Below, in pieces: positions 44,911-53,714 of a stretch of 64,000 nt of DNA; the first letter of the stretch is position 1, and the number at the start of each line of letters is the position of its first letter. The notes under the pieces are model-generated. The model had not been told where the DNA came from, did no database searches, and saw nothing but the letters and a program-made list of their open reading frames with translations. The position numbers and the translations under genes are program-made. The DNA is taken from the NCBI RefSeq assembly GCF_008373755.1, contig NZ_VUJV01000005.1:117148-181147 (forward strand). Reading direction: 5' to 3'. The DNA is from Nocardioides humilatus (GTDB lineage: Bacteria; Actinomycetota; Actinomycetes; Propionibacteriales; Nocardioidaceae).

Positions 44911-45945
44911 GTGTTGAGGAAACAACCCACGCGCGCTGCCGCGCTGGCCACGATCATGCTGCTTCCCGGTCTGTTGGCTGGCGTTCCGTTGCTCGGCGAC
45001 GCTGCTGCCGCGCCCACGCCGAAATACTCCCGCTACACCACGGTCGGGCCGAGCGGGTTGATCGAGGTCGACACGTCGCAGGTCATCGAGGTGACGATCA
45101 CCAACGTCTCCACCAAGGCCACCCGCCTCGGCTCCGCGCGATTCACGCTGCCTGAGTCGTTCCTGGATGCGAGCGTCCCGCCCATCATCTACAGCTCCAA
45201 GGGCAAGAAGTGGACGGCGTCGATCTCCGAGTCGGTGGTGAGCGTCGCGGCGAAGGGTGGCGGCACCCTGGGCAAGCTGCAATCCATCACGGTCCCGCTC
45301 ACGGCCACGCCCGACGAGGTCGGTGGGTTCCAGCTGGCGATCACCGCGTGGAGGAACCCGAAGTTCAGGGATACCGACCCGATGATGGAGCACTACGGCT
45401 ACGACGCCGCGGTCGCCGTCGGCGAGGAGATCCCCGGCGACGCAGTCGTCGTCTCGTGCGGGCTCGACCCTTGTGACACTGAGGACTCCGATCCGCTGAC
45501 CGGCGTGGACTCGGCGCCGATGCCGCAGAGCGACGTCTACCAGGTTTACGCCGAGGACGGCGACGAGCCCTCGGTGATCACGGCGTACGTCGACTACACG
45601 CCGCTCGGGGACCCGCTCCGGATGAGCTGCCAGAACGTCGATCAGGTGTTGGTGTTCGACGTGACCGGCAACCGGGCCAAGGTCGTGACCGACGAACGGA
45701 CGGACTGGGCCAACCTCGACTTCTGCCTCGGGGCGCCGTACCCCTGGCAGGACGGCTCGGGCGACTACCAGACCTACAACCCGGCCACTGGCCTCTTCGA
45801 GGGCCAGGTGTCGGGATGCACGGAGAATCCCTACGGCTACCTGGAAGGTGGCAACTCGCCGTGCATCGAAGCCTTCTTCGTCGACGTGGACACGGTCCTC
45901 TACGAGCTCTATGCACCCCCCGGAGATCCGCGCATCACAAACTAG
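44911..45945 (+). CDS. Secreted protein of unknown family, PRITN-tail paralogue 1
   Basis: A 344-residue exported protein with signal peptide (AALATIMLLPGLLAG ... AAAAPTP). The mature protein is beta-rich: VIEVTITNVSTKATRLGSAR, SSKGKKWTASISESVVSVA, then an acidic Cys-containing region (SCGLDPCDTEDSD) and the C-terminal PGDPRITN. About half of the residues match the paralogue at 47011. GTG 44911 has AAGGGG at 44900. No family is recognised; it is probably a surface or extracellular protein. Confidence 0.72.
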   Translation: MLRKQPTRAAALATIMLLPGLLAGVPLLGDAAAAPTPKYSRYTTVGPSGLIEVDTSQVIEVTITNVSTKATRLGSARFTLPESFLDASVPPIIYSSKGKKWTASISESVVSVAAKGGGTLGKLQSITVPLTATPDEVGGFQLAITAWRNPKFRDTDPMMEHYGYDAAVAVGEEIPGDAVVVSCGLDPCDTEDSDPLTGVDSAPMPQSDVYQVYAEDGDEPSVITAYVDYTPLGDPLRMSCQNVDQVLVFDVTGNRAKVVTDERTDWANLDFCLGAPYPWQDGSGDYQTYNPATGLFEGQVSGCTENPYGYLEGGNSPCIEAFFVDVDTVLYELYAPPGDPRITN

Positions 45946-45982
45946 GCCAGATCCCTTCTGGCGCGAGTAGGATCCGAATCCA

Positions 45983-46001
45983 GCGCAAGGTTTTCGCAAG
46001 G
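45983..46001 (+). promoter_or_regulatory. Direct-repeat motif before the ASH-like gene
   Basis: GCGCAAGGTTTTCGCAAGG contains GCAAGG twice at an 11-bp period. The same motif, GCAAGGACTTCGCAAG, occurs at 51921 before another ASH-like gene. An 11-bp direct repeat is typical of OmpR-type or SARP-type regulators. Function is inferred. Confidence 0.35.
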
Positions 46002-46052
46002 TCCGGGTCCGACGATTACCACCACAGGCCATCTCTCACTCCCGGAGCCATC

Positions 46053-46775
46053 ATGCGTATCACCGCAGCCCGCATCCTCTCGGCCCTCGCTCTGACGGCC
46101 GCAGCGGTCACCATCCCTGCAGGCGTCTCTGCCGACGCAGCACCTCCGCCCGACGAGACCCACGTCACGTTCTCGCCGGGCCAGGTCAACTTCAGCAAGG
46201 TCAAGGTCGGCGAGACGAAGTCCAGGAAGGTGACCCTCCACGCCAAGGACGGCTGGTACCTGCTCGGCGGGTCCGACGACGGAGTGTTCTCCTGGGGGGA
46301 CAGCACCTGCGTCGGCCAGCCCAAGTGCACGGTCGTGGCTACCTTCGCCCCGATCCAGGTCGGACCGAAGGCCGGGACACTCGGATTCACGATGTGCCCC
46401 CCTGCTGAACCCAACATGCCGCCGTGCGTCGACGTACCGCTGGAGACGACCGGGACCGGCGTCGCGCCGGTGAAGTTCGCGCCGGCGAAGGTGAACTTCG
46501 GCAACGTCGAGGTCGGGACCTCCAAGGACAAGAAGGTCGGGCTGAAGATCGACGACGGCTGGTACCTGAACTCGGGAGGCGGCGACGGGCCGTTCTACTG
46601 GAGCGACAGCACCTGCGTGGGCCAGCCGCGGTGCTATGTGAAGGCCACCTTCGACTCGGTCATCGTCGGCCCGACGTCTGGCCAGCTCCTCTTCGTCATC
46701 TGCCGCTCCGGTGGACCGAACCCGCCGCCCAACTGCGTCGACGTCTATGTACCGGTGACCGGCAACGGCACCTGA
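46053..46775 (+). CDS. Secreted choice-of-anchor/ASH-like two-domain protein
   Basis: A 240-residue exported protein: signal peptide about 1-30 (ILSALALTAAAVTIPAGVSA), then two copies of an ASH/choice-of-anchor D-like beta sandwich of about 100 residues. Both begin similarly (VTFSPGQVNFSKVKVGE; VKFAPAKVNFGNVEVG) and share a DSTCVGQP...C motif. ATG 46053 has GGAG at 46044. The longer frame from 45816 is antisense to no gene but overlaps the paralogue's end and is rejected. Function unknown. Confidence 0.72.
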   Translation: MRITAARILSALALTAAAVTIPAGVSADAAPPPDETHVTFSPGQVNFSKVKVGETKSRKVTLHAKDGWYLLGGSDDGVFSWGDSTCVGQPKCTVVATFAPIQVGPKAGTLGFTMCPPAEPNMPPCVDVPLETTGTGVAPVKFAPAKVNFGNVEVGTSKDKKVGLKIDDGWYLNSGGGDGPFYWSDSTCVGQPRCYVKATFDSVIVGPTSGQLLFVICRSGGPNPPPNCVDVYVPVTGNGT

Positions 46776-46886
46776 GAGCCGCATCAGTCGGCGGCCTACG
46801 TGGTAGCACGGAACTTGTGCCCCAGAGCCGGTGACGTGGGCCACGAACGGTTGTCGCGCGCTGCGCCGCCGCCCTTGACTGATAAC

Positions 46887-46904
46887 CGACCACGACCGTG
46901 GTCG
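46887..46904 (+). promoter_or_regulatory. 18-bp perfect palindrome before the second PRITN paralogue
   Basis: CGACCACGACCGTGGTCG is an 8-2-8 inverted repeat in the 235-bp gap between the ASH-like gene and the paralogue. Its central 14 bases recur in the leader hairpin at 13528-13541. Operator or RNA stem; not resolved. Confidence 0.4.
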
Positions 46905-47010
46905 TTTGACGAGAACGACGATGTTCAGGTGTGCAGCCGCTGGCGATCGGGCGCGGGATCACCGGCTTCACGGGTCAACCAGACCTAGGTTCCCTGAAGG
47001 AGAACCCGTG

Positions 47011-48060
47011 ATGAAGAACCGCTCCCTCCGTGCCCGCAGGGCGACTGGCGCCGCGTCGACCGTGGTCGCGCTGCTTGCTAGCCTCCTGGCGGCTGCGCCT
47101 CTGGTCAGCCCTCCCGCCGCTGAAGCAGCCACGAAGTTCGCCTACTACTCCACCTTCGGCCCGAGCAACCTCGTGCCGGTCGACACCTTGCAGGTCGTCA
47201 GCGTGACGATCCAGAACACCTCGACCAACTCGGCTCGCATCGGCTCCGCGAGGATCACGCTGCCGGAGGAGTTCTCAGATCCCAGCGTCCCGGAGATCAT
47301 CTACAGCTCGAAGGGCAAGAAGTGGACGGCCTCGATCGTCGACTCGGTCGTCAGCGTTGCGGTGAAGGGCGGCGGCCTGCTTCCCAAGAACGCCTTCATC
47401 ACGGTTCCGATCACCACCACCCCGACCGAGCTCGGTGGCTACCAGCTGCCGATCAGCGCGTGGAAGAACAAGAAGTTCCGCGACACCAACCCGATGGTGC
47501 AGCACCTCGGCGACGACGCTTCGGTGGCGGTCAGCAGGGAGCTCCCGGGAGGCGCGGTCGTCGTCGACTGCGGGTTCGGCACCTGCGACACCGAGGACTC
47601 CGACGAGCTCTACGGCGAGGACTCGGAACCGATGCCGCAGAGCGACATCTACAACGTCTACGCAGGCCCGGGGGAGGAGCCCTCGGTGATCACGGCCTAC
47701 GTCGAATACACGCCCGACGGCGACCCGCTCCGGATGAGCTGCCAGAGCGTCGACCAGGTGCTGGTCTTCGACGTGACCGGTGACCGGCCGAAGGAGATCA
47801 CCGACTATCGGATCGACATGGAGAACACCGACGTCTGCTACGGACAACCGACTCCCTGGGAGGACTACGAGGGGCTGACCAAGTACTACAACCCCGACAC
47901 CGGCCTCTACGAGGGGTTCCTCGACGGATGCACCGAGAACCCCTACGCCTACGGCTGGGGCGGGACGTCGCCCTGCATCTCCAGCATCGACTTCGTCGAT
48001 TCGGAAACGTGGCGCTTCCACATCATGGCGGCACCCGGTGACCCGCGCATCACGAACTGA
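47011..48060 (+). CDS. Secreted protein of unknown family, PRITN-tail paralogue 2
   Basis: A 349-residue exported protein paralogous to 44911-45945: signal peptide to about residue 38 (ASTVVALLASLLAAAPLV), VVSVTIQNTSTNSARIGSAR, SSKGKKWTASIVDSVVSVA, CGFGTCDTEDSD, RMSCQSVDQVLVFDVTGD, and the same final PGDPRITN. AAGGAG at 46997 is eight bases before ATG 47011; GTG at 47008 is the alternative and matches the paralogue start. The cyclase-AAA gene starts 21 bp after its stop, so they may be cotranscribed. Confidence 0.72.
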   Translation: MKNRSLRARRATGAASTVVALLASLLAAAPLVSPPAAEAATKFAYYSTFGPSNLVPVDTLQVVSVTIQNTSTNSARIGSARITLPEEFSDPSVPEIIYSSKGKKWTASIVDSVVSVAVKGGGLLPKNAFITVPITTTPTELGGYQLPISAWKNKKFRDTNPMVQHLGDDASVAVSRELPGGAVVVDCGFGTCDTEDSDELYGEDSEPMPQSDIYNVYAGPGEEPSVITAYVEYTPDGDPLRMSCQSVDQVLVFDVTGDRPKEITDYRIDMENTDVCYGQPTPWEDYEGLTKYYNPDTGLYEGFLDGCTENPYAYGWGGTSPCISSIDFVDSETWRFHIMAAPGDPRITN

Positions 48061-48081
48061 ACACGGGGGGCAGTTCATCTG

Positions 48082-51000
48082 GTGACCACGACAGGCGGGG
48101 GACTCACAGGCACGGCGCCACCGGCGTCGCGCCTGCAGTCCTATCTGCCCAACGTCGTCATCGAGTGGCTGCGGGACAGCCCCGAGGTCGAGCACCGTCA
48201 GGTGGACGGGACGCTTCTCTTTGCCGACATCTCCGGCTTCACCGCGCTGACGGAGAAGCTCGCCGCTCGGGGCAAGGCCGGCGCCGAGAAGATGGGCGAC
48301 GTCCTTAACATCACCTTCGAGCACCTCCTGGCCGACGCTGGCTCCTATGGAGCTGCGCTCGTCAAGTGGGGCGGCGACGCGGTGCTGCTGTCGTTCACGG
48401 GGCCGGGCCACGTCGAGCGGGCCTGCCGCGCTGGTCAGGACATGCAGGAGACGCTCGCCCGGGTCGGCACTGTCGACACGTCACCGGGCACGGTCGAGCT
48501 CGGCATGGCGATCGGGATCCACACCGGCACGATCGACCTCGTCCTCGCCCGCACGCCGATCCGCGAGCTGGTGGTCACGGGTCCGGCCGCCACCGGCGTC
48601 ACCACGATGGAGAAGCATGCCGAGCGGGGGCAGGTGGTGGTCAGCGCCACGACCGCACAGCACCTGCGTGAACGGCACGGGATCGTGCTGGCCGAACGGA
48701 GTGTCCCCGGCCTGCTCCTCGACGTACCGGTGCCGGCCGTTGCCGAGGGGCCGATCGTTCGCGCCACCGCCACCGACGAGGTCCTGGCTGCCGCGGTCGA
48801 TCCGTCCCTCCGCGAGCACCTGACCTCGGACGACGTGGCCTACGAGCACCGACACGTCGCCGTGGGCTTCGTCCTCTTCTCCGGTGTCGACGCCCTCCTG
48901 GCCGACCAGGGCCCCGAGGCGATGGTCGACGCACTGCGGTCGTTGCTCGCGCGCACGCAGAACGCGGTCGCTGCTCAGCGGATCACGCTGCTGTCCACCG
49001 ACGTCAACGCCGACGGGGGGAAGCTGATCATTGTCTCCGGGGCGCCGCGGGCGACTGGGGACGACGAGGCACGCGTGCTGGCGGCGATTCGCGACATCAT
49101 CGAGCTGGACGGCCCCCTCACGCTGCGCGGCGGTGTCAACAACGGACGGGTGTTCGCGGGCGACTACGGACCTCGCTACCGGAGGGTCTACTCGCTGGCC
49201 GGCGATTGCGTGAACACCGCAGCCCGTCTGATGGCGGCGGCCGACCCCGGAGAGGTGCGCACGCTCGCCGCGGTCCTCGACGCCTCCCGGACCCGGTTCT
49301 CCCGGACCGCGCTGCCGCCGTTCGTCGCCAAGGGCAAGGCCGAGCCGCTCCACTCCTTCGCTGTCGGCCCTCCGGAGAGCTCCCGGAGCGAGGAAATCCA
49401 GGGACGCCCACCGCTGGTGGGCCGCGACGCCGAGCTCGCTGAGCTGCAAACCTTGCTGGCCGCGGCGGTCTCCGGGGCCGGCAGGCGGGTCGACCTCTCG
49501 GGCGAACGCGGCATGGGGAAGTCGCGGCTGATCGCCGAGCTGTGCGCGGACGCGTCAGGACGCGCGCACGTCTTCCGGGCGACGGGGGAGCCCTATGCGT
49601 CTGCGACGCCCTACGTGCCGTGGCACCAGCTCATGAGGTCCATCCTCGGGGTGGCCCCGGGCGCGACCAAGGAGGAGGTCGCCGTCGCCTTGCACCGCAA
49701 GGTCGGCTCCAGCGCCGAGCTGAGCCCCTGGCTGCCGCTGCTGGGCATCGTTGCCGGGCTCGACCTGGGAGAGACCCCCGAGGTCACCGCGCTGGATGCC
49801 CAGTTCCGCAAGGCGCGCCTGGAGTCGGTCGCGAAGACGTTCCTCCGCGAGGTCATCGACGGCCCGGCTCTGTGGTGCTTCGAGGATCCGCACCTGATGG
49901 ACGCGGCGTCTGTCGACCTGCTGAGAGCCGTCTCCGAGGGCCTCGGGTCGGTCCCCTGGCTGGTCGTGGCCGCCTGCCCTCTCGGACAAGCGAGCCCCTG
50001 GGATGAGCGAGCTGACGTCCAGCGGATCGTGCTGGGTTCGCTCACCGACCAGGCCGCCCGCGAGCTGCTTCAGCACGCGACCGTTGAACGGCCGCTCGCA
50101 CCCCACCGCTTGGACGCGATCCTGCGTCGTGCCGACGGGAACCCGCTCTACTTGAGGGAGATCGTCGCGGCCGTGGCTGCGGGGGCCGACGTCGACGCCG
50201 TCCCGGTCAGTGTCGAGCAGCTTGCTGCCGCTCACGTCGACCGACTCGTGCCCTCCGATCGCAGGCTGCTCCGGACCGCGTCCGTGCTCGGCACCGAGTT
50301 CGCGGTCGTCGAACTGCTCGAGCTACTCGAGGGCGACGTGGAGTCGGTCGCGCCCGACTTCGCCCGGCTCGGCGAGTTCCTCTCCCAGCCGAGCCGCGGC
50401 CGTTATGCGTTCGGGCACGAGATGCTGCGCGAGGCGGCCTACGAGGGCCTGCCCTTCAGCCGCAGGATCGTCCTGCACGCCCGAGCTGCCAAGGCGCTCG
50501 AACGGCGACTCGGTGCCAGGGCAGCCGAGGAGGGCGGCCGGCTGTCGGCCCACTTCCTTGCTGCCGAGCTCTTCGAGGCGGCCTGGAGGTATGCGGTCGT
50601 CGCCGCCGAGCGGGCCCGCGAGCAGTACGCCCTCGACGATGCGTCGACCTTGTACCGCCGCGCTCTCGTGGCGGTCGCCCACGTGGAGGACGTGCCAGCA
50701 GCCGCGATGGTGGACTGCTGGGAGTCGCTCGGCGACGTCTCCTACACCCTGGGTGAGTTCGCCGTTGCCGAGGACGCGTTCCATCAGGCGCAGCGTTCGT
50801 TACGCGACGACGACCCGATCCGGGAGGCCGGCCTGCACCTGCGGACGGCGCGTGTGGTCGAACGTCGCGGCGAGCTCACCGAGGCGTTGGGCTGGCTGGA
50901 CCAGGCCCTGGTGAGGCTCGCTCCGCTTGGCGGGCAGGAAGCCGACCAGATGACGGCACGAGTCGTCGCGCGCCAGGGCTACGTGCACTGGATGCAGGGT

Positions 51001-51918
51001 GACCTCGAGGCGGCGATCGGCTTGGTCGAATCGGCCGAGACGCTCGCCGCGAGCTCGGGGGAGCTGCAGACGCTGGCCTTCGCGCTGCGACTCCTGGACC
51101 TCTTCGACCTCGACCGCGGGACGTTCGACACGGTTCCGCGGTCCCTGGAAGCGCTCAAGCTCCTCGACCAGCTCTCCGATCGCGTCGAGATCGGTCATAC
51201 CCACGGTGGTCTCGGCGCCCGCGCGTTCTATCAGGGGCGATGGACCGAGGCCGTGGCGGAGTACCGGTGGGCGCACGCTTCGTTCTCGGTCGCCGGCGAC
51301 ACCTGGAACGCCGCAACGATGAACGCGAACCTTGCCGAGGTGCTCATCGACCAGGGGGATCTGCCGGGAGCGGAGTCCTTGCTCGAGCAGACGATGCCCG
51401 TGTGGAGAGCCAGCGGGCAGCCGTCCGAGATCGCCTTCGGTGAGGCGCTGCTCGGTCGGGTCGCTGCGCGGAAGGGTGACGCCGAGTGGGCGCGCACCCA
51501 TCTCGTGCGCGCTCGCCAGAACTTCGTCGCTGCTGGCGAAGCCGGGTCCGTCCGCTGGGTCGACGCATTGGCAGCGGAGGCGTCGCTCTACCTCGGCGAG
51601 CCGGAGCAGGCGCTGGCCAGCGCGGAGGCAGCGCTCGGCGAGGCCCCCGACAACGACCCGTGGGTGCCGTTGCTCCACCGCGTCCGCGGGGAGTCGTACG
51701 CGCTCCTCGGCCGACCCGAGGACGCCGTCGTTGCGCTGCGCACGAGCATCGACGCAGCCCGCGGCCGGTTCGCCGACCACGAGATCGGATTCGGGTTGGA
51801 CGCGTTGCTGCGGCACGACCTCGCAGCCGAAGACGCGGACGACGTGCGCAGTGAGCGCGACAGGATCTTCGGTCAGCTCGGGATCGAGGTGGCGGGGATC
51901 ACCCGGCCTATTTCGTGA
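48082..51918 (+). CDS. Soluble-adenylyl-cyclase-like protein: two cyclase domains, AAA and TPR-like region
   Basis: A 1278-residue cytoplasmic protein. Cyclase domain 1 (about 35-235) carries D49 (LFADISGF), K95 and D99 (VKWGGDA) but lacks the GDxVN motif. Domain 2 (about 255-430) has K314 and GDCVNTAAR (D375, N378, R382) but lacks the metal Asp pair. Together they complete one active site, as in mammalian soluble adenylyl cyclase. Next comes an NTPase domain with Walker A GERGMGKS (about 474-481) and a Walker-B-like WCFEDPHLMD, then about 500 residues of helical TPR-like repeats. Likely a signal integrator; the GTG start is 21 bp after the PRITN gene. Confidence 0.85.
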   Translation: MTTTGGGLTGTAPPASRLQSYLPNVVIEWLRDSPEVEHRQVDGTLLFADISGFTALTEKLAARGKAGAEKMGDVLNITFEHLLADAGSYGAALVKWGGDAVLLSFTGPGHVERACRAGQDMQETLARVGTVDTSPGTVELGMAIGIHTGTIDLVLARTPIRELVVTGPAATGVTTMEKHAERGQVVVSATTAQHLRERHGIVLAERSVPGLLLDVPVPAVAEGPIVRATATDEVLAAAVDPSLREHLTSDDVAYEHRHVAVGFVLFSGVDALLADQGPEAMVDALRSLLARTQNAVAAQRITLLSTDVNADGGKLIIVSGAPRATGDDEARVLAAIRDIIELDGPLTLRGGVNNGRVFAGDYGPRYRRVYSLAGDCVNTAARLMAAADPGEVRTLAAVLDASRTRFSRTALPPFVAKGKAEPLHSFAVGPPESSRSEEIQGRPPLVGRDAELAELQTLLAAAVSGAGRRVDLSGERGMGKSRLIAELCADASGRAHVFRATGEPYASATPYVPWHQLMRSILGVAPGATKEEVAVALHRKVGSSAELSPWLPLLGIVAGLDLGETPEVTALDAQFRKARLESVAKTFLREVIDGPALWCFEDPHLMDAASVDLLRAVSEGLGSVPWLVVAACPLGQASPWDERADVQRIVLGSLTDQAARELLQHATVERPLAPHRLDAILRRADGNPLYLREIVAAVAAGADVDAVPVSVEQLAAAHVDRLVPSDRRLLRTASVLGTEFAVVELLELLEGDVESVAPDFARLGEFLSQPSRGRYAFGHEMLREAAYEGLPFSRRIVLHARAAKALERRLGARAAEEGGRLSAHFLAAELFEAAWRYAVVAAERAREQYALDDASTLYRRALVAVAHVEDVPAAAMVDCWESLGDVSYTLGEFAVAEDAFHQAQRSLRDDDPIREAGLHLRTARVVERRGELTEALGWLDQALVRLAPLGGQEADQMTARVVARQGYVHWMQGDLEAAIGLVESAETLAASSGELQTLAFALRLLDLFDLDRGTFDTVPRSLEALKLLDQLSDRVEIGHTHGGLGARAFYQGRWTEAVAEYRWAHASFSVAGDTWNAATMNANLAEVLIDQGDLPGAESLLEQTMPVWRASGQPSEIAFGEALLGRVAARKGDAEWARTHLVRARQNFVAAGEAGSVRWVDALAAEASLYLGEPEQALASAEAALGEAPDNDPWVPLLHRVRGESYALLGRPEDAVVALRTSIDAARGRFADHEIGFGLDALLRHDLAAEDADDVRSERDRIFGQLGIEVAGITRPIS

Positions 51919-51920
51919 TT

Positions 51921-51938
51921 GCAAGGACTTCGCAAGCG
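51921..51938 (+). promoter_or_regulatory. Direct-repeat motif before an ASH-like gene
   Basis: GCAAGGACTTCGCAAGCG repeats GCAAG at an 11-bp period and matches the block at 45983. It lies 76 bp before the ATG at 52014, right after the cyclase-AAA stop. Candidate binding site of an unknown regulator. Confidence 0.35.
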
Positions 51939-52013
51939 CGACACACCAATCTAGGGGCCGGTGGCATCGTGCGGTGCAGTTCCCGGGGCCGTTACTCCAT
52001 GGGGAGTCTTTCC

Positions 52014-52949
52014 ATGCGCTTTCGTAGCGTCCCGCGTCTGATCGCTCTGCTGACGACGGCTGCCGTTGTCACCGTCCCGGCCCTCGTGGCGCCGACCGTC
52101 GAGGCCGCGCCCGGTGCCAAATTCACGGTCTCGCCGGGCGCCGGCAACTTCGGCAAGGTCACCCTGACCGCCTCCGAGACCAAGACGTTCACCGTCAAGA
52201 ACACCTCCCAGATGCAGCTGGTGTTCCAGGTCGACCAGGTCGACGGCGCCATCAACTTCGGACAGAACCTCCCCACCACGGGCGACGGTCACTGCATGGT
52301 CGACACGGGCGGCGACCCCCACTTCTGGGGCGTGGCTCCGGGCGGCACCTGCGACTTCGAGATCGAGTACGCGCCTCACCAGGGACCCGACTGGCAGGTC
52401 ACCTATGCCCACAAGGGGAGCTTCACGATCACTGCCTTCGAAGCCGCACTCACGGACGTCTATGTCCACGGGCCGGCGAGCGGTGCACTGGTCGCCAAGA
52501 CCCTCAAGGTGAGCGGCAAGGGTGTGACGCCGAAGGTCAAGATCAACCCGGCGACCGTGAACTTCGGAACCGTTCACACCAACGGAGCAGCGGTGTACGG
52601 GACGATGGTGACCAACAAGTCCGACATCCCGCTGGAGGTACGGCCCACGAACTACGCGGGCCACGAACCGTTCGAGTTCATCTTCCCGAACGGCGAGCTC
52701 TATGACGGTCTCTGCCGGGCGACCGACGGCGGCACTGGCGAGCTCTACATGACCATCCTGCCGGGGGAGTCGTGCGAGGTGCGGGTACTGGCGCAGGGGC
52801 CAACGGGTGGCAACCACACCGACCAGCTGCAGCTCCTCGTCGGTCGCTCAGACCTCGACGACAGTGGCTACCACTCCGGGTGGAGCGGGCACGTGCAGAG
52901 CCTGGTCTACGTCAAGGTCAAGGTGCACGGGTCAGGCCATCCGGGCTGA
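52014..52949 (+). CDS. Secreted choice-of-anchor/ASH-like protein, B1
   Basis: A 311-residue exported protein: signal peptide (LIALLTTAAVVTVPALVAPT), then two ASH-like domains beginning KFTVSPGAGNFGKVTLTASE and VKINPATVNFGTVHTNGA. It shares TCDFEIEY, VYVHGPASG and other segments with the protein at 54165, its closest relative. ATG 52014 has GGGGAG seven bases before; ATG 51999 is an alternative. Function unknown. Confidence 0.72.
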   Translation: MRFRSVPRLIALLTTAAVVTVPALVAPTVEAAPGAKFTVSPGAGNFGKVTLTASETKTFTVKNTSQMQLVFQVDQVDGAINFGQNLPTTGDGHCMVDTGGDPHFWGVAPGGTCDFEIEYAPHQGPDWQVTYAHKGSFTITAFEAALTDVYVHGPASGALVAKTLKVSGKGVTPKVKINPATVNFGTVHTNGAAVYGTMVTNKSDIPLEVRPTNYAGHEPFEFIFPNGELYDGLCRATDGGTGELYMTILPGESCEVRVLAQGPTGGNHTDQLQLLVGRSDLDDSGYHSGWSGHVQSLVYVKVKVHGSGHPG

Positions 52950-52957
52950 GCCCCTGG

Positions 52958-53530
52958 TCAGCTGACGAAGACGCAGAGGGCCTTCACGTACAGGTAGTGG
53001 GTGTTGCCCGTGTCGTTGTAGCCGTAGACCTCGAAGGCATTGCCGTTCTCGGTGATGTTCTCCTGGAACGTTGTGCCTCCGTAGGTGAAACTCCAGTTGA
53101 CGGCGCCCCAGATGACCTTTTTGCCGGCGGGGCAGCGGAGCGTGTAGCTCCCGTACTCGCCGCCGCCGTAGTCGCCGCTGGACCCGGTGATGATCTGATA
53201 CCCGGACATGCCCGGTGCGCCGGGTGCTCCGGGCGCACCGGTGTCGCCGGTGTAGCCCTGGAGACCTTGGATCCCCTGCAGACCTCGCGGCCCACGCGGT
53301 CCGACCTCGCCCTGGGGCCCGGTCTGGCCGCGGAGCGACTCGCGCGCGGCGACGCTGAGGTCGCCCGCGGCGAGGCTGCCATTGCGGACGTCGACGCTGC
53401 GGACGGTGTCGTCCTGGATATCGGCGCTGGTGATCAGAGCGCCGGCGACGGCGCCGGTGGCGGCGCTCGTGATGATGAGGGCACCGGCGATGGCGCCCCC
53501 GATAACGGTGGTCTGGAGGGAGATCTTCAT
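52958..53530 (-). CDS. Collagen-like repeat protein
   Basis: A 190-residue protein: an N-terminal membrane or signal segment (TVIGGAIAGALIITSAATGAVAGAL), a short linker, about 13 consecutive G-x-y triplets (GQTGPQGEVGPRGPRG ... GAPGAPGAPG), and a C-terminal domain of about 80 residues with two Cys (LRCPAGKK; KALCVFVS). It is probably secreted or membrane-bound with a trimeric stalk. ATG 53530. It converges with the B1 gene, nine bases apart. Confidence 0.78.
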   Translation of the reverse strand: MKISLQTTVIGGAIAGALIITSAATGAVAGALITSADIQDDTVRSVDVRNGSLAAGDLSVAARESLRGQTGPQGEVGPRGPRGLQGIQGLQGYTGDTGAPGAPGAPGMSGYQIITGSSGDYGGGEYGSYTLRCPAGKKVIWGAVNWSFTYGGTTFQENITENGNAFEVYGYNDTGNTHYLYVKALCVFVS

Positions 53531-53579
53531 CCGGGGATCGTAGGTCGCCCCCACGATGTTCGTCCGCGAATTTTTCGGA

Positions 53580-53714
53580 TCAGCTCTCCTGTGCGCGGGC
53601 CTGCCGAGTGTCGGCGAGCAGGTCGGACCAGCGTCGGCGCGGGCGCGGCTCGGTGAGGCGGAGCGCCTCGACCAGCCGCAACAGCTCCTCCGGGCGACGC
53701 CACTCAGGCACCAC
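53580..53714 (-). CDS. 44-residue hypothetical ORF overlapping its upstream neighbour
   Basis: A small ORF, VVPEWRRPEELLRLVEALRL and on, overlapping the 3' end of the gene at 53704 by 11 bp, with GTG 53714 or 53711 as start. The clean Arg/Glu/Leu helical composition and the overlap suggest a real coupled peptide, but it may be an incidental frame. No similarity recognised. Confidence 0.4.
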   Translation of the reverse strand: MVPEWRRPEELLRLVEALRLTEPRPRRRWSDLLADTRQARAQES

